The notes: a model not told the origin generated them from the sequence alone. Shown: positions 10,853 to 23,208, counted from the stretch's first letter. The stretch: DNA of 64,000 nt from Spongospora subterranea (GCA_900404475.1 OUQQ01000030.1:1-64000), one strand, 5' to 3'. Made by a program: numbers and translations.

Positions 10853-11816
10853 ATGGGGCGCCGTAATACGAACACTCAATCTGCTAAAACACACGCTAAA
10901 GCTTGGCATCGTAATATACCAAGAAATGGCAGTGCAGAGCCGTTCCCCATCAGCCTCGCAATGTGGGATTTTGGTCAATGTGATAGCAAACGTTGTACTG
11001 GGAAAAAACTATCTCGTTTAGGTGATTTCTCTGAATTTTCTAGCATCGCTTGTAGGCTGATGCTTTCGTCAGGATTGCTTAAGGAGCTAAGAATTCAACA
11101 AAAATTCCCAGGAGTAGTCCTCAGCCCAAAAGGTCAGAAGACTGTTTCTCGCGAGGATCGTGAGCTTGTCGAGAAATCAGGGGTTGGTGTCATCGATTGC
11201 TCATGGAATGCCCTTGACGCGATACCATTTGGCAAGCTGAAAAGTGGTGCTAACAGACTCTGTAAATTTTATTTGGGATCAGCTAAATTCGTGTCTCATT
11301 TTTGCACTACAGTGCCGTTTATGGTCGCCGGCAATCCTGTAAATTACGGCAGACCTATGAAGTTAAGCTGCGTAGAAGCCATTGCAGCAACCTTAATCAT
11401 GACTGGATTCCGTGCTTATGCGGAGCAGCTGCTAGAAAAATTTAAATGGGGCCCAGGATTTCTTCAAGTCAATTGGTCTGTACTTTGAACTGTTTAGGGT
11501 CCCTCACTGACAATTGTGTTCATCCCGCAGTGATTTGTTTTGTCTTTACGATGCATGCAACACAGGAGCGGAAGTTATTGCTGTTCAGAACGAATGGATG
11601 TCTAAAACAAATGGTCCTCGCAAAGACTTGCTAATGTACAGCAGCAGTGATGAAGATGGATCGGAAAAAATTACGCTGTCAATGGATGATGACAGTTGTG
11701 AGTTGTCAGACGCTGATGATAGCATATCAGATGAAGCAGCCATTTTGTCAGACGAAAATGCAGAGTGTTCCAACAATTTCGAGAATATTTCTTCGCTAAC
11801 AATCGATAGTGAATAA
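10853..11816 (+). CDS. TSR3: TSR3, 18S rRNA aminocarboxypropyltransferase
   Basis: Transfers the 3-amino-3-carboxypropyl group from SAM to the hypermodified pseudouridine of 18S rRNA, a late cytoplasmic step in 40S maturation. The N-terminus is basic; then ISLAMWDFGQCDSKRCTGKK, VLSPKGQK, GVGVIDCSWNALD and AGNPVNYGRPMKLSCVEA match human TSR3 (AMWDLGHCDPKRCTGRKL, VIDCSWARLD, AANPVNYGRPYRLSCVEA). Introns at about 11263-11313 and 11475-11529 restore NRLLPFMV and FLQVNCDLFCLYDA. The C-terminal tail is Ser/Asp/Glu-rich, as in the family. The SAM-binding fold is of the SPOUT type by family knowledge. Confidence 0.95.
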
Positions 11817-12048
11817 TTCATACAAGCAGCTACCAAGTTCGTGCACTGTCAGATTCACTCGTATACACTTCAATAAATTATCGTCATCTTTACGCCTACA
11901 AAACCCTCCCGATTGTGTTCCCAGGGCCGTTTTAGCCCTTGATTGTCGCCAGAGAAAGAGTCCGTTGCGGCGTGGCCTCGTTTCAGTAGTGTTGCTGCAT
12001 TCGACGTTTTGCAAAGTACTCTTGGCGACTGGAGGGCATTCCCGACAA

Positions 12049-12837
12049 ATGCAAAATCACAAACCCAGGTGCAGTTTGAAGCTGTTTGGGCAGAGAGAAA
12101 TCACAAATTTTCGGAAACAGCATATGCAGAGCGCTTTCCTGAAGCGCAGCCGAGAAGACCGTATTCGACATGTACAGAATTTGAGAACATCCGTGCGTTC
12201 CACGGTAGTGATCTTGATAGTTTCAAATATTTTTGACGAATGTAGTTGCCAGCCAGACATGATCCAGTTCAAGACAGGTTTTACCGTTGAGGAACTGGAA
12301 GCGATGTTGGCCAGTGAAGGACTTTTTCCAGATGAGGAGCAGCTTCAAAGTGAAATCAACGCTTATGAACAGTCCTGTCAAGAATCTGTACGATCACAGA
12401 TATTTGTAACTATTCTTAATTAAGCTGTTATCAGGATGTCCTAGCTGAAAATGTTTTGGATACTACGGGGTTGGCGATTTCAGTGTGAGTTTATTGGGTT
12501 TTTTGGTTTTCTTGCTATGAAATAATGCTTTCTAGATTATGCCCTGTTTGTCAACTGCGCTTCATTGTTGATCTACCAACTGATTTTTTTTGTGAATGTG
12601 GGAACTTTACCATCAAGGTGAGAACCTTCTTTGACCCTCGATTGTCTTAACATTTTTCTACAGAAATATGAGAACCTTTCCGATCTGAACACTCTGCGGC
12701 AAGTACTAGCCAATGTGTTGAGGTCCCATATATTTCCATGCCGCCCGACTTTCTTTTTCAACGTCCAGAGGGAATTTATTTTATCTTGCCGCAATTGTCA
12801 AGTTAACACTGTTGTTCTCCAAGCATCGCCAATGTGA
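12049..12837 (+). CDS. RPAIN: RPA-interacting protein (RPAIN-like)
   Basis: RPAIN is an importin-beta adaptor for replication protein A. The N-terminal basic motif LKLFGQREITNFRKQHMQSA then RSREDRIRHVQNLR corresponds to [30 protein letters not shown] of the human protein. The middle is acidic (FTVEELEAMLASEGLFPDEE). The C-terminal zinc-binding domain has CPVCQLRF, then CECGNFT and finally SCRNCQ, after introns at about 12190-12255, 12410-12435, 12485-12536 and 12617-12661. The C-x2-C / C-x-C / C-x2-C arrangement is the RPAIN zinc ribbon. Exon 1 to exon 2 joining is approximate. Confidence 0.85.
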
Positions 12838-12847
12838 CAAGATACCA

Positions 12848-13183
12848 TCAACTGTACAAAACAGTTTCATTTTCTAGCAAAGAATTTTCCTTTATCGTGT
12901 TTTCATACAACAAATAGTATTTATTTATTTGAATTCCCAAACCGTGGTACTGCCGGACTGGAGCTACGGAAGATTCATAAGCAAAATGCTCCGAACCTAT
13001 TCTTTTCAAATACATGATCAGGAAATGAATGTTATCGGTGAATTCTCGTGGAAACCACTCGGTAAGGAGAACTATGCGAGAAACTGACAAATGCCGGTAT
13101 CCGTGACCAAACAGTGGAAACGAAACATTGTACGGCTTGTGCGGCGCTGGCAGGTGGAGAGGTGACCAACTCTGACTTAACAT
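12848..13183 (-). CDS. Hypothetical protein, about 111 residues
   Basis: The frame has an ATG at 13183 and a stop only 10 bp from the RPAIN stop, and it fits exactly in the gap before the divergent V-ATPase gene, which argues that it is real. Recognisable stretches are YNVSFPLFGHGYRHLSVSRI and EFTDNIHFLIMYLKRIG. There is no signal peptide or clear membrane helix. The first third recalls mitochondrial ribosomal proteins of the mL49 type, but not well enough to name. Introns may be hidden. Confidence 0.4.
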   Translation of the reverse strand: MLSQSWSPLHLPAPHKPYNVSFPLFGHGYRHLSVSRIVLLTEWFPREFTDNIHFLIMYLKRIGSEHFAYESSVAPVRQYHGLGIQINKYYLLYENTIKENSLLENETVLYS

Positions 13184-13310
13184 CCTTGGTCAAGCTCGTG
13201 TACGGTACACTAACTGTACACTTTCCTTAATATCATCGTAGACATTGTCTTTGAATGCATTGATTTAACCGAGATCGTTCACGTCGGCTATTCTGATTAT
13301 AATCACCACC

Positions 13311-16300
13311 ATGTGGCGCTCCGAACGTATGACGTATCTGAGTATGATCGTCCCTATTGAGGCCGCTCATGGGTTTGTTGATGAAGTGGGCAAACGAGGT
13401 GTTATTCAGTTCATCGACGTAAGATAATTATTATTAGGTCTTCTGGGAGTTGAATAATTTACATAGCTTAATTCGACGCAACAAGCCTTTCAAAGGCGGT
13501 ATATCCGCTCAATAACGACGATCAATGAAGTCCAAAAATTGACTGATTCGATAATTGGATTTCTTGACTGTTACGAAGTTCCTCACAAGACAGACACGAA
13601 TTACATCGACTCTGAGCCAATAACCCAGGCTTCCTTAGATAAAGTATTCGTCTTAATCCGGGACTACTATGGGCGTCTTGTTACTGATTTCAACGTCGCC
13701 AAGGCTGTCAAAGATCAGCTTTCTCAGCAGCAAGAGTATGGTTTTCTTTCAATCTATACTTGACATTTAGCTCAGCAAATTCAGGCTCGAAGATGTGCTA
13801 GATAAAGCCCATTCGCTAATCAGCCGTCAATCGTCTGATGATGTACATGCGTCGTTACTCAGAAATCTCGACAGCGCCGGCCAAAATCTGCTTGGAGATG
13901 TCGAGACCGGAAGAGCCGGTGCTGATGCTATAGCATTCCGGTTTATAGCCGGCATGGTACCTAAACCCCAACGCCCAACGTTCGAACGACAGGTCTGGAC
14001 TGCGATCAGAATCTGGTTGTCGCAAATTTAATTACCCTTGGTTCCCAGGTGTTTCTCGCTTCAAGGGGAAATGCTTATATCATTTTTCTGGATGTGGAAT
14101 CGACAAGTAACGAGGCATTTGTGGTATTTTTCCTCGGGATGGTATTGGAAAAGCGTCTAACGAAGCTGTGTCATGTTATGTCGATCAATATTCACTTGTA
14201 TGTCTTGCAACCTGAGTTTTCTGTAAATTGTTCGATAATCGTTGCGTAAGACATCCCGACAATGAACAGTCAATACCACTGCGTCTCAAGGAATGTAGAG
14301 ACCGTCAGAATGCGCTTAGAGAGACTCTTTTCAAAACTGAAACCCAATTAAGGCATGACTTATTTGGGGTATCTGGAAAAGTACGACTGTAATCTACTAT
14401 TGCGCGCAATATGACATATATGGATTCAGGTAGGCGGTTGGAATCGTATTTTGCTACAAAGTAAAAGCATTTTTTCGATTCTCAACTTGTTTCGAGTCAA
14501 CGAGGCTACCCAGGTTAACAAAACCGGTTCTCGCTACATGTGGGTTCTCACTGTGTGTGGTTGATAGATGATGCAGGCAGAAGGTTGGGTTCCCACATCT
14601 GATCGAAATTCCGTACAAGATGCACTCAGAGCTGCTCTTGTTTCTAAAGGGTTTTCTTCCAACAACAACCCTGCAGTTATTCACGTAAGAAATTTGATTC
14701 CATCGTAGGGTGTCTTTTTCAGCCTTTTCATAGGAAATCGAGAAAGATTTTGAACATGACAAACCACCTACTTATATTAAAACAAATAAGTTTACTAGTA
14801 TATACCAAGCCATCGTAGATGCCTATGGGGTAGCGCGTTATGGCGAGATTAACCCTGGTACGTCCATTGTAACACCGAATGCTCCCTCATCAATTTTTAT
14901 CTTTAGGCGTTTTGACAATCGTAACGTTTCCATTTTTATTTGGAGTAATGTTCGGGGACGTGTTCCATGGAACTCTCCTTTTTGCTTTCGCCCTTTACCT
15001 CATTGTAAATGAGAAGAAGCTACAAAAAGGTGGCCCTATGAACGAGGTATGCCGGTAAAGTATTTGTAATAAATGGAGCTGAGTCTATTGCAGTTTTTCG
15101 CCGCAGCCTTTGATGGACGTTACATCCTGGTTTTGATGGGGTTCTTCGCAATATGTACGTCTGAAATGGCTCTTATCACTTTTTTCTAACAGTTGTGCAG
15201 ATTGTGGGCTAATCTACAACGACTTCACATCACTGTCCCTGCGGTTCTTTGATACTCGTTATGATCATGAAACGCAAACTTTTAATGGCGTGTATCCTTT
15301 TGGAATTGACTATGTAATTGCCGTTTTCGTCATCTAATGCTTCATTTTTGATCTCGGTCCTCGCAGATTTGGTACGGTTCAGATCTAGAACTTGCCTTTC
15401 TCAATTCTTTGAAAATGAAAATGGCAATCGTGATCGGGGTTACTCATGTATGTTTCATCATCTTCTCGAAGCGTCTGACTCTCTCTGAGTTGTACTCAGA
15501 TGATTGTTGGAGTTTTTTTCGGACTAGCTAATCACATACACGAACGGGATTACTTGAGTATCGTTTGCGAATTTATTCCTCGTATAATATTCATTCTATC
15601 CTTCTTCGGATATTTGGTACGTTCTGCTTGTCTTTCGTCCGGTTGCCCCTTCTGCTCCATTCCAACCATGTTTTCAGGTATTTGCCATCTTGAGAAAATG
15701 GTGTATGGACTGGGGGACAATTGGGACTCATAGAGCACCCAGTTTGATCGTGACTTTGATTAATATGGTATTAAATTTTGGACAAGTGGGGAGTGAAGCT
15801 GACAGGAGTGATCCTCACCCACCTGTACCTCTATTCGACGGACAGGTAAACACGTGCGGTATGTTCGCTATTTGAATACTTAAATGTGTCTTCTATGAAC
15901 AGGCAGAACTTCAAGCGACGTTGTTGTCTTTGGCCTTAATTTCCGTCCCATGGATGCTTCTATCAAAAACCGGATTTTTATGGGCCAAGCACAATATTCA
16001 TCGTCAAGGGGTCCTTATATCAAATTATCGGCCATTGAGTGATGAACCTTCTGTACCAAATTCCCCTGTTCAGTCATCTCACCATGCGGTAGCCGGTTCA
16101 TTTTGTAAACGACGTGACCGAAGCTGATATTATTACAGTTTGATCTTGGAGATCACTTTGTCCACCAGATGATTCATACAATCGAATGTAAAAAAAATAC
16201 CTGATGATATGTTCTCTTTTTGAATTAATTCCATGCAGACGTTTTGGGATGCGTTTCAAATACAGCGTCATACCTTCGTCTTTGGGCGCTTTCCTTGGCC

Positions 16301-16598
16301 CATGCACAGTTGGCTCATGTTTTCTATTCCAGATTGATTTCTGGAAATTACGAGAGTGTATTCTCTTTATATATTGGTTTCGCTTTTTTCACTCAAGCAA
16401 CATTCGGGGTTCTACTTGGCATGGATGTCCTCGAGTGCTTTCTACACGCTCTGCGATTGCACTGGTGTGATCATCTTTCTCGTCTTTTTCAATTCAATAC
16501 TGATATCTTTTAGGGTTGAATTTATGAACAAATTCTACAACGCAGATGGTGTTCCATTCGAACCATTTTTCTATTTGAATCTAAATAAAAAAGAATAA
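13311..16598 (+). CDS. VPH1: V-type ATPase V0 subunit a
   Basis: The 100-kDa subunit of the proton pump; the C-terminal membrane half forms the proton half-channels against the c-ring, while the N-terminal half links V1 to V0. The N-terminus [35 protein letters not shown] is the family start. After many short introns comes the membrane part: [49 protein letters not shown], then [19 protein letters not shown], which contains the essential Arg of TM7. The C-terminus is [15 protein letters not shown]. At least ten introns are needed, many around 50 nt. The start ATG at 13311 is 128 bp from the divergent upstream ORF. Only one a-type gene is seen here, so vacuolar and Golgi isoforms cannot be distinguished. 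Confidence 0.95.
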
Positions 16599-16623
16599 AT
16601 CTGTTTGTTTATTATCTGATCAC

Positions 16624-17771
16624 CTAATGTTCTGTTCCTGCAACGCTCGATCTACCATCCCTCGTGCTGCGAAAAAGTGCCTGCAAACAGAATCGGCGAA
16701 GGGCCTTTGACGCTAGTCGTGCACTATAAAAGACTGTTGATCCGTTATTGACCACTTGTCCAAGTTCATCCCCATACTTATGAGCGATCAAACCTTGAAA
16801 CGTCGCTAAGCGTAAGCAACAGTCTGATTCCTACGGTTTACCTGATGCTGCACCTAATGTGGTTTTCAAGACGTCTAGGGAGGCGTCCGAACATGCTAGA
16901 GCGACTTTACAGACTCCTCTAACGGAGCTTTTGGCAATTTGCAAAGCGACCGGGGGCTCGCCTTCCTCAACATCGGGATCGCTTGTCGCTAAGATTCCTT
17001 AATGAGAACAGGGCGGGAAAAAAGTTGCAAACCGGTTGTACCAAGAAACGAATGACCGATAGTTTCGCTAAGGTTATTGATACCTGACGCCATTAAACTC
17101 GCTGCCGACCCGAGAGTTTGAAAACTGTTCCTAATACACGCATGCACGGGCATAGGAGTTGGCGATGGGTCAATATGGGTTTTGAGCCTATCGGAGCCCC
17201 ATTCGATAGAGCTCGAAATCATTGATGAACATCGTGAGATCCCCGAGGCGATATAATCGGCGCTTTGATCGATTCTGGTCGATACGCCGCCGGTTTCAGG
17301 TTGAACTTCGCCGATCCCGGATTGAATCAACCCCTGACTAGAAGCGGATATTAGTAATGGGATGTTATATTCCGCTGCTTGCCCTCGGCTGATATAAGTA
17401 ATATATGTTCGGGAAGCATCAATAAACCTCTGGGAATTCCTCAATAAACCATCTGACACCGCACAAGCAACAAAACGTACCTCAAACTCACTAGAGTTTA
17501 CAGTCGATGACTCAATTTCCAGAACAAAGCACTCGCCGGAAAACCCATTGTACAAAACCAGGGTGGAATCGGCCGCATCAATAATGAGACACTTATCGGG
17601 ATCGGATGGCAGGTGCAGCGAGTAATCACTCCAAAGCAACAGTAGCTCATGGTGTTCCGACAATATACGGGCCGAACAGGCGCCAAACACAATCTGGGTC
17701 AACCCATCCTCGCTAACCGTTACCAGTCGCCCTGGCCCTAGGTTGAACGGTAAATCCATCTCCCGAGCCAT
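16624..17771 (-). CDS. Spartin-like senescence-domain protein
   Basis: Spartin (SPG20) family proteins act on lipid droplets, endosomes and mitochondria. The N-terminal half (MAREMDLPFNLGPGRLVTVS, then beta-rich text) could be the lipid-droplet or PH-like region. From about residue 130 to the end the sequence is Gly/Ala/Ser-rich with alternating amphipathic helices, e.g. SRGQAAEYNIPLLISASSQG and LGSAASLMASGINNLSETIG. After a 53-nt intron (about 16992-17044) it continues TSDPDVEEGEPPVALQIAKS and, after another intron near 16800-16850, LIAHKYGDELGQVVNNG, the senescence-domain KYG motif. No MIT domain is visible. Family assignment rests on the C-terminal pattern. Confidence 0.7.
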
Positions 17772-18114
17772 CCCTTAACGTCAACCAATAACTTCCGAGC
17801 TGCGGACTCCGAGATTAAGCTAGTTTGTCCAGCGGCGACAACCACAATTTGCCACCGAAATAATACTACACGATCTGCAACCCAAATGTCGTAATAGACG
17901 GCCGAAAATTGTTTCGATCAGGTCAATGAGTGTAAATTTTTGGTGCTGTACTCTGAGAGAGTGCTTTTTTTACTTGTCATGCACTTTAGGGGTGGGGTTT
18001 TGAGCCGTCACGCAGTCCGGACGAGAGTCTTGTCGGATCTTTCGGACTTCCTATCAAAATTCGTGACGAAGACCGGAAATTCCTGGAACGGTGATTATTT
18101 AACGGCTGTCTATC
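17772..18114. promoter_or_regulatory. Bidirectional intergenic region (spartin-like / DHX33)
   Basis: A 343-bp gap between two divergent start codons must hold both promoters. It has T-rich stretches near 17930-17970 but no clear TATA box that I can place with confidence. Confidence 0.3.
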
Positions 18115-20226
18115 ATGGATTCCGTTATGGTCATTTCTGAACCGAACCGGGTTGTTGATTTCCCTGATATTGATGTCGATAATACTCATGTTCAACTCCT
18201 CAATAATATGGGCAGCAATGTGAAATCGCAATCCGATATTCAACGCCAACGGATGGGGTTGCCGATATATAAGCATAAATCTCGGTTAATCAGCTCTGTA
18301 AAGGAGAACGCCAGTTTGGTTGTGATTGGGGAGACTGGTTCAGGGAAGACGACACAACTTCCTCAATATCTGCTTGAGAGCGGGCTAATTCCTCGGAAAC
18401 AAATGATCGTTATCAGTCAGCCTCGTCGAGTTGCAGCGATAACCGTAGCTAATCGCGTCGCTCAAGAAATGAACGTTAAATTAGGGCAAGAGGTTGGATA
18501 CTGCATTCGATTCGATGATCGGACTAGTCCCAAAAAAACTCGAATGAAATTCGTCACCGATGGGATGTTATTGCAAGAATGCTGTGTTGACCCTGATCTA
18601 TCTCGATATACGATCGTGATTCTCGATGAAGCCCATGAACGTACAGTTCATACCGATGTCCTGCTAGCGCTGGTGAAGAGGGCCCAAACCCGCCGATCGA
18701 CAGGTGATTCACCATTGAAGGTGATCTGCATGTCGGCCACAATCGAAGCCGATAAATTCGCCAAGTTCCTTCAATGCCCGATTGAGCGTATCAAGGGGCG
18801 TACATTTCCAGTTGCCATTGAATACCTGAACCATCCAGAGAACGACTTCATTGACGCATCGCTGATCGCTGTTCTGCAAGTCCACATGGACATGCCTGTT
18901 GATGGCGACATTCTTTGCTTTCTCACGGGACAGGAGGATATCGATTCATTACAGGATCAGATTGTCCAACGCGCTAAACTGATCCCTGACCGGCCCGTTA
19001 TCGTCTGTCCAATATATGCAGCTTTACCCGAATCCCAACAGATGCTGGTGTTTCAGCCGACGCCCCCGAATACCCGCAAGATCATATTGGCGACGAATAT
19101 TGCCGAGACGTCGCTGACCATTGACGGTGTTAAGTGAGTGATTTCCATCGAGTGAAAGTTGTTTATCTTATTCCTAGTCGTGATCAGATACGTCATTGAT
19201 TGTGGATTGTCGAAGAAGCGTCAATTCCACTCGTTCACCGGTATCGATACGTTGACCCCATCGCCAATCGCCAAAAGTGAAGCCTGGCAACGAGCTGGAC
19301 GAGCTGGGCGCCAACAAGCAGGCCATTGTTATCGGCTCTACACGGAAGCGACATTCGATCAGCTACGAGATGTTGCTATACCAGAGATTAAGCGGTGCAA
19401 TCTCGCCTCTGTTGTATTGCAGCTAAAATCATTAGGGGTCGATGATATAATGGGATTTGAGTTCATGGACCCCCCTGATCGGGAACCCCTTATCCAGGCA
19501 CTAATGCACCTTTATGAGCTATCCGCCCTTGATAATCGAGGGGCGTTGACCGATTTAGGCCGGCGAATGTCCCGATTCGCCTTGGAGCCGGCTTTTTCTA
19601 AAGTCCTGTTGGCGTCGGCTGATATGAACTGCACTGACCAGATATTGACGATCATAGCGATGCTGTCGAGCGATCAGATATTCTATTATCCGTCATCTGG
19701 ACGGGAACTGGCCGACGCCGCTCGGAAAAAGTTCTATTGCCCATCTGGCGATCATATGATGCTCTTACGCGTCTATAATGCTGCTGTTGAGGTGAATGTC
19801 GATAGACGATGGTGCTCGCAGAATTTCATCAATGCCAGGGCAATACGGAAGGCGCAATCTATTCGCCATCAATTAGCGTCATCGTGTAAGAGGATTGGCG
19901 TTAGATCGTCAGGTCATCTATCTGATGATCTATCCCCTGAAGCCGACGAATATGTTCGCCGCTGTTTAGCCAGTGGATTGTTCCTGAATTCTGCAGTGCT
20001 ACAGGCCGATGGGACATATCGAACCCACACCGATCAGTTGGCCAACATTCACCCAACATCCTCCCTGTTTAACCAGCGCTCACGACCGTTTTGCGTCGTA
20101 TTCACAGAGCTGGTTCATACGACCAAATTATATATGAGAACCGTATCGGGAATTGACGCCAGTTGGCTACCTGAGGTGGCTCCTCGTTTAGGATTTAAGA
20201 GGGCTAAACAAGCCGTTCCATCTTAA
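18115..20226 (+). CDS. DHX33: DEAH-box RNA helicase, DHX33-like
   Basis: ATP-dependent RNA helicase of the DEAH/RHA group. DHX33 functions in rRNA synthesis and translation initiation. Motif I GETGSGKTTQLPQ, Ia QPRRVAA, II DEAHERT, III MSATIEADKF, V TNIAETSLTIDGV and VI QRAGRAGRQ are all intact. The HA2/ratchet and OB-fold regions follow (CPSGDHMMLLRVYNA, YVRRCLASGLFLNSA, IHPTSSLF, VVFTELVHTTKLYMR). Similarity to human DHX33 is strong in FDDRTS, RCNLASVVLQL and the OB region, better than to Prp2, Prp16 or Prp22 as far as I can judge by eye. One intron, about 19134-19185, is spliced in phase to give GVKYVIDCG. About 685 residues. Confidence 0.85.
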
Positions 20227-20335
20227 TAAATCTATTATAGAGATAGGATGAGGGTGGTTTTGGTGCTGAAAGGAGATTGTTGGGTCGGTTGGGCGTTTGA
20301 TGGCGCTACCGGTATTCAATGATGTAATTGGGGAA

Positions 20336-20566
20336 TCACGATCCTTGAGGCTTTCTACTCCCTTGCTGAAGACACCTTTCCAATATTCGACCCTTAACTC
20401 CATCCTGATATTCTTTGATCTTCAGTGGTACATTGTGTAGGTTCTCTGCCGGTTCCCATGTTCGGTCCTTTATTTCGAACCCGCGCCAATGAACTAGATA
20501 GAATAAGCTCCCGTTGGTCACTTTGCAGTCAAGAACCTGCTCGACTTCATAGTATTCACTCTCCAT
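20336..20566 (-). CDS. Lone chromodomain protein
   Basis: A 76-residue protein that is almost entirely one chromodomain: EYYEVEQVLDCKVTNGSLFY, then LVHWRGFEIKDRTWEPAENL and a C-terminal helix. The aromatic cage positions Tyr (start), Trp (HWRGF) and Trp (TWEPAEN) are present, so methyl-lysine binding is plausible. There is no chromoshadow domain, so it is not a full HP1. The spacing and the WEPAENL end resemble the chromodomains that close integrases of Ty3/Gypsy chromoviruses, so it may be a domesticated or remnant retrotransposon tail; no integrase sequence is found next to it. A TATA-like tttatatatt sits about 45 bp upstream of the ATG on the minus strand. Confidence 0.8.
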   Translation of the reverse strand: MESEYYEVEQVLDCKVTNGSLFYLVHWRGFEIKDRTWEPAENLHNVPLKIKEYQDGVKGRILERCLQQGSRKPQGS

Positions 20567-20986
20567 GATCCAAAATGTGCCTGGAGACAGCAGCTACTGT
20601 AGTCGCGACCTGATTGCAGGAATATATAAAGGGCGAATTGGGAGATCGGCCGGACGAGAGACTTCCTCAGGACATGCTCTACCGCTCCTACCGATAATTC
20701 CAACCAGAGTGTACGGTGATTTGCACTGGCGATCAAGTTAGAGAAGGGATTGGCAACCCTGTGCCTGTTGATGACACTATTTAAGGCATGAGATCACTGA
20801 GATAAGGTAGTAGAGGACCCCCCGTTGGGACCTCAATCGTGTGTTACATTCTGTGTTACAGCGATGAGCGGGGCCAACAGGGGGGGCATGTTACTTCTTG
20901 CGGAGTCGGTAGGGTGATTACCGATACCGGTTGGGCGATATTGCCCCCCCTGTCGTTGGTGTTGGCCCAATTGCCATCCCGGATTG
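20567..20986. promoter_or_regulatory. Divergent intergenic region, chromodomain / REEP
   Basis: 420 bp between divergent start codons. On the minus strand a TATA-like element (tttatatatt, about 20609-20622) fits the chromodomain gene. The stretch 20860-20985 contains a G-run (aggggggcatg) and an extra open frame beginning MSGANRGGMLLL that might be a 5' exon of the REEP gene; this is unproven. Confidence 0.35.
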
Positions 20987-21544
20987 ATGGGAGCCCTGAT
21001 ATCGCATGCAGTTGCGATTGTGATCGGTATAGGTCATCCAGTTCATGCCTCGGTATCGTCGTTACACGATCAAAACCGATCTCGTTCCTGGCTTATCTAT
21101 TGGGTATGGCCGTACATCGCCCGTATATCCATCTTCCAACGCATCGTTAGGTAGTATATTCGCTGTTCAGGGCACTAGATGCATTTTTTAGTCCCATACT
21201 GTCGTGGTCAGTTGACGTCTAGAGCAAACCATGAACCACCTGCTTAGTCTGTTCATCGCCATAGGTTTCCCATGTATTGGACATTGAAATCATTGATAAC
21301 GATCTGGCTTGCGGTTCCTCAAGGCAGAGGTGCGATTCTACTGTTTAACCAGTTTCTCTACCCGCTATGGAAATTGCACCAGAGAAATATTGATGAATTC
21401 TTACTGATGGTGCATAATCTATTCAATCTTCGCGGGGATCAAGTTTCAGTCCTGATTCTCTCGACATTTTCACTGTTATGGAACAAAGCCTCGTTACGGT
21501 ATGAACTAATACGAAACTCTACGATATCACCGAATATTAACTAA
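20987..21544 (+). CDS. REEP/HVA22/Yop1-family ER membrane-shaping protein (REEP1-4-like)
   Basis: Hairpin protein that curves ER tubules. Starting at ATG 20987 it reads MGALISHAVAIVIGIGHPVH, equivalent to the REEP1 start ISRLVVLIFGTLYPAY. After removing introns of about 59 nt (from 21111, gtacatcg...ttcag) and 58 nt (gtcagttgac...gccatag), the next parts are YWVWPALDAFFSPILSW and FPMYWTLKSLITIWLAVPQG, the TB2/DP1 signature, then RGAILLFNQFLYPLWKLHQR and NIDEFLL. These joins give unbroken frame and match the family residue by residue. About 145 residues. A second family member lies at 39.8-40.6 kb. Confidence 0.82.
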
Positions 21545-21587
21545 AACATCCATTTAATCCACTTTCCTGTATCCAGTTTATCAGTAT

Positions 21588-23208
21588 CTACCTATAATCT
21601 AAGGAATCGGCAAACAGGTCGTCGAGCGCGATGAAATTGTAATAATCCGCCCGGGAACTCAACCCTAATTGTTTGTATCTGTTGTCGACCACGTCCACTT
21701 TCATGTAATTCGTCTTGGTAATATCGAGTTCTTTCGTGCATTTTTGGGTAGGTAAATGGCTCGGAGCTTGGAAGGTCAACGAATGAGCTATCAAAATACT
21801 GAAGTGTTTTCCACAATGGACAGAAACAGGATCTAGAGCCGTTATGCACGAATTCGACAGTAGATGAGGTTCCAGGTAGTTGCGGCTTGGTATTCCGGAT
21901 TGTGTTTGGCTGCGGCCAAACATGTAGAGCTTGCCACACGAGGTGACAATACAAGAATGGAATCCACCTGCTGCGACTGAGCTGACCTTCAAGTTGGACA
22001 ACGATGTGATTACGCCAGGCGACCAGGCGATACCTGGCTCCACTAGGAGTCGGCCTAAACGACCGTTTCCTGGATTTCCCCACGAATATACAGATCCATT
22101 CTGGGTTAACGCCAGGCAATGGCTACCTCCACAACTGATATCCACAATCTGTCAAAACAGGTTATATTACGGCCAGGGGTTAATCCAGCAGATTTACCGA
22201 ATCCGGCAGGGACATGATTCGCTGAGGGATCCAATAGCTATCAGTGTTTCCATGGCCTAATCTATGATCATATTGTTTTATCGAAGCGCACCTAATATCT
22301 GCCATACGATAACTCGACCGACCTGCCGTCGCTGCCAATGCCGAAGCTAAACACTTTCACTGATTCGCAGGAGGTCTCCACCTCAGCGATTACAAAGGTA
22401 CATAACGGTCCACAAAACGATTTGAGAATATATTCTCCTGATAAGGATTGAACAACCCTTGGAGACATCTCATCACCATTATCAGATCCATGACCTAATG
22501 CACCGCCTTTACTGCTCCCGAAGGTCAATAGTTGTCCCGTCGCTATTGGGTTAAGTCAGTGTCAACGTATCGATGGAACGTTTGGGCCAGGAATATACCT
22601 GCGACCATGGCGACATGGCGATCAGAGCTAGATAACGACACTATTGGAACAAGGGGAGATATGATGGTTGGAACAGACAGATGAGAGCAATGAGGGCCCA
22701 TTCCTAAACAACCAGATGACGAGACTCCATATGAGTGAACCCGCCCTTCAGTATCAAGCGATAATATATGGGAGTAGCCAATGGCGATATCGTGTATCTC
22801 GCAATCAGGGTACTGTATGATGGCGCCATTGTCCTGGCCTTCACAAGCCCCATCCATTATTCCCCAACAATTCCCATATATGATCACTTCTCCTTTAGAG
22901 CTAAGCAATGCACCAAATGTGCCGCCGCTCGTGCATAATTTCGACACGATGATATCGGTCATCGGCAATGGGAGAGTGACCATCTTTGGAGGTTCTGGCG
23001 CTTCGGTTGGTATGGCGAACCCTGTACCAAGGCGGTGGAGATCACCCCATTGATACAGGTGATGATATCTTGATCTAACGGGCGGTTTGGGCCTTACCCC
23101 TATCGATGCTCTATGATGATGCATAGCATTTTTGGTGAATTCAGTGATGCTCATCGACAATCCCCAGATATCTGTTGAGAGAATCCGTGATGTACCATAG
23201 ATCCACAT
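21588..23208 (-). CDS. RCC1-repeat beta-propeller protein
   Basis: Seven-bladed propeller of the RCC1 superfamily. Repeat cores are visible throughout: LYQWGDLHRLGTG, VHSYGVSSSGCLGMG, FGSSKGGALGHG, VFSFGIGSDGRS, VYSWGNPGNGRLGR and LYMFGRSQTQSG, with the linking CGGSHCLALT and AAGGFHSCIV strands. Introns lie near 22260-22290, 22146-22200 and 22528-22545. The N-terminus is basic and His/Arg-rich, which could be a mitochondrial presequence as in RCC1L, but that is a guess; the beta-wedge of true RCC1 is not obvious. The first in-frame ATG is at 23208. Chromatin, GEF or mitochondrial function cannot be decided from sequence. Confidence 0.8.
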
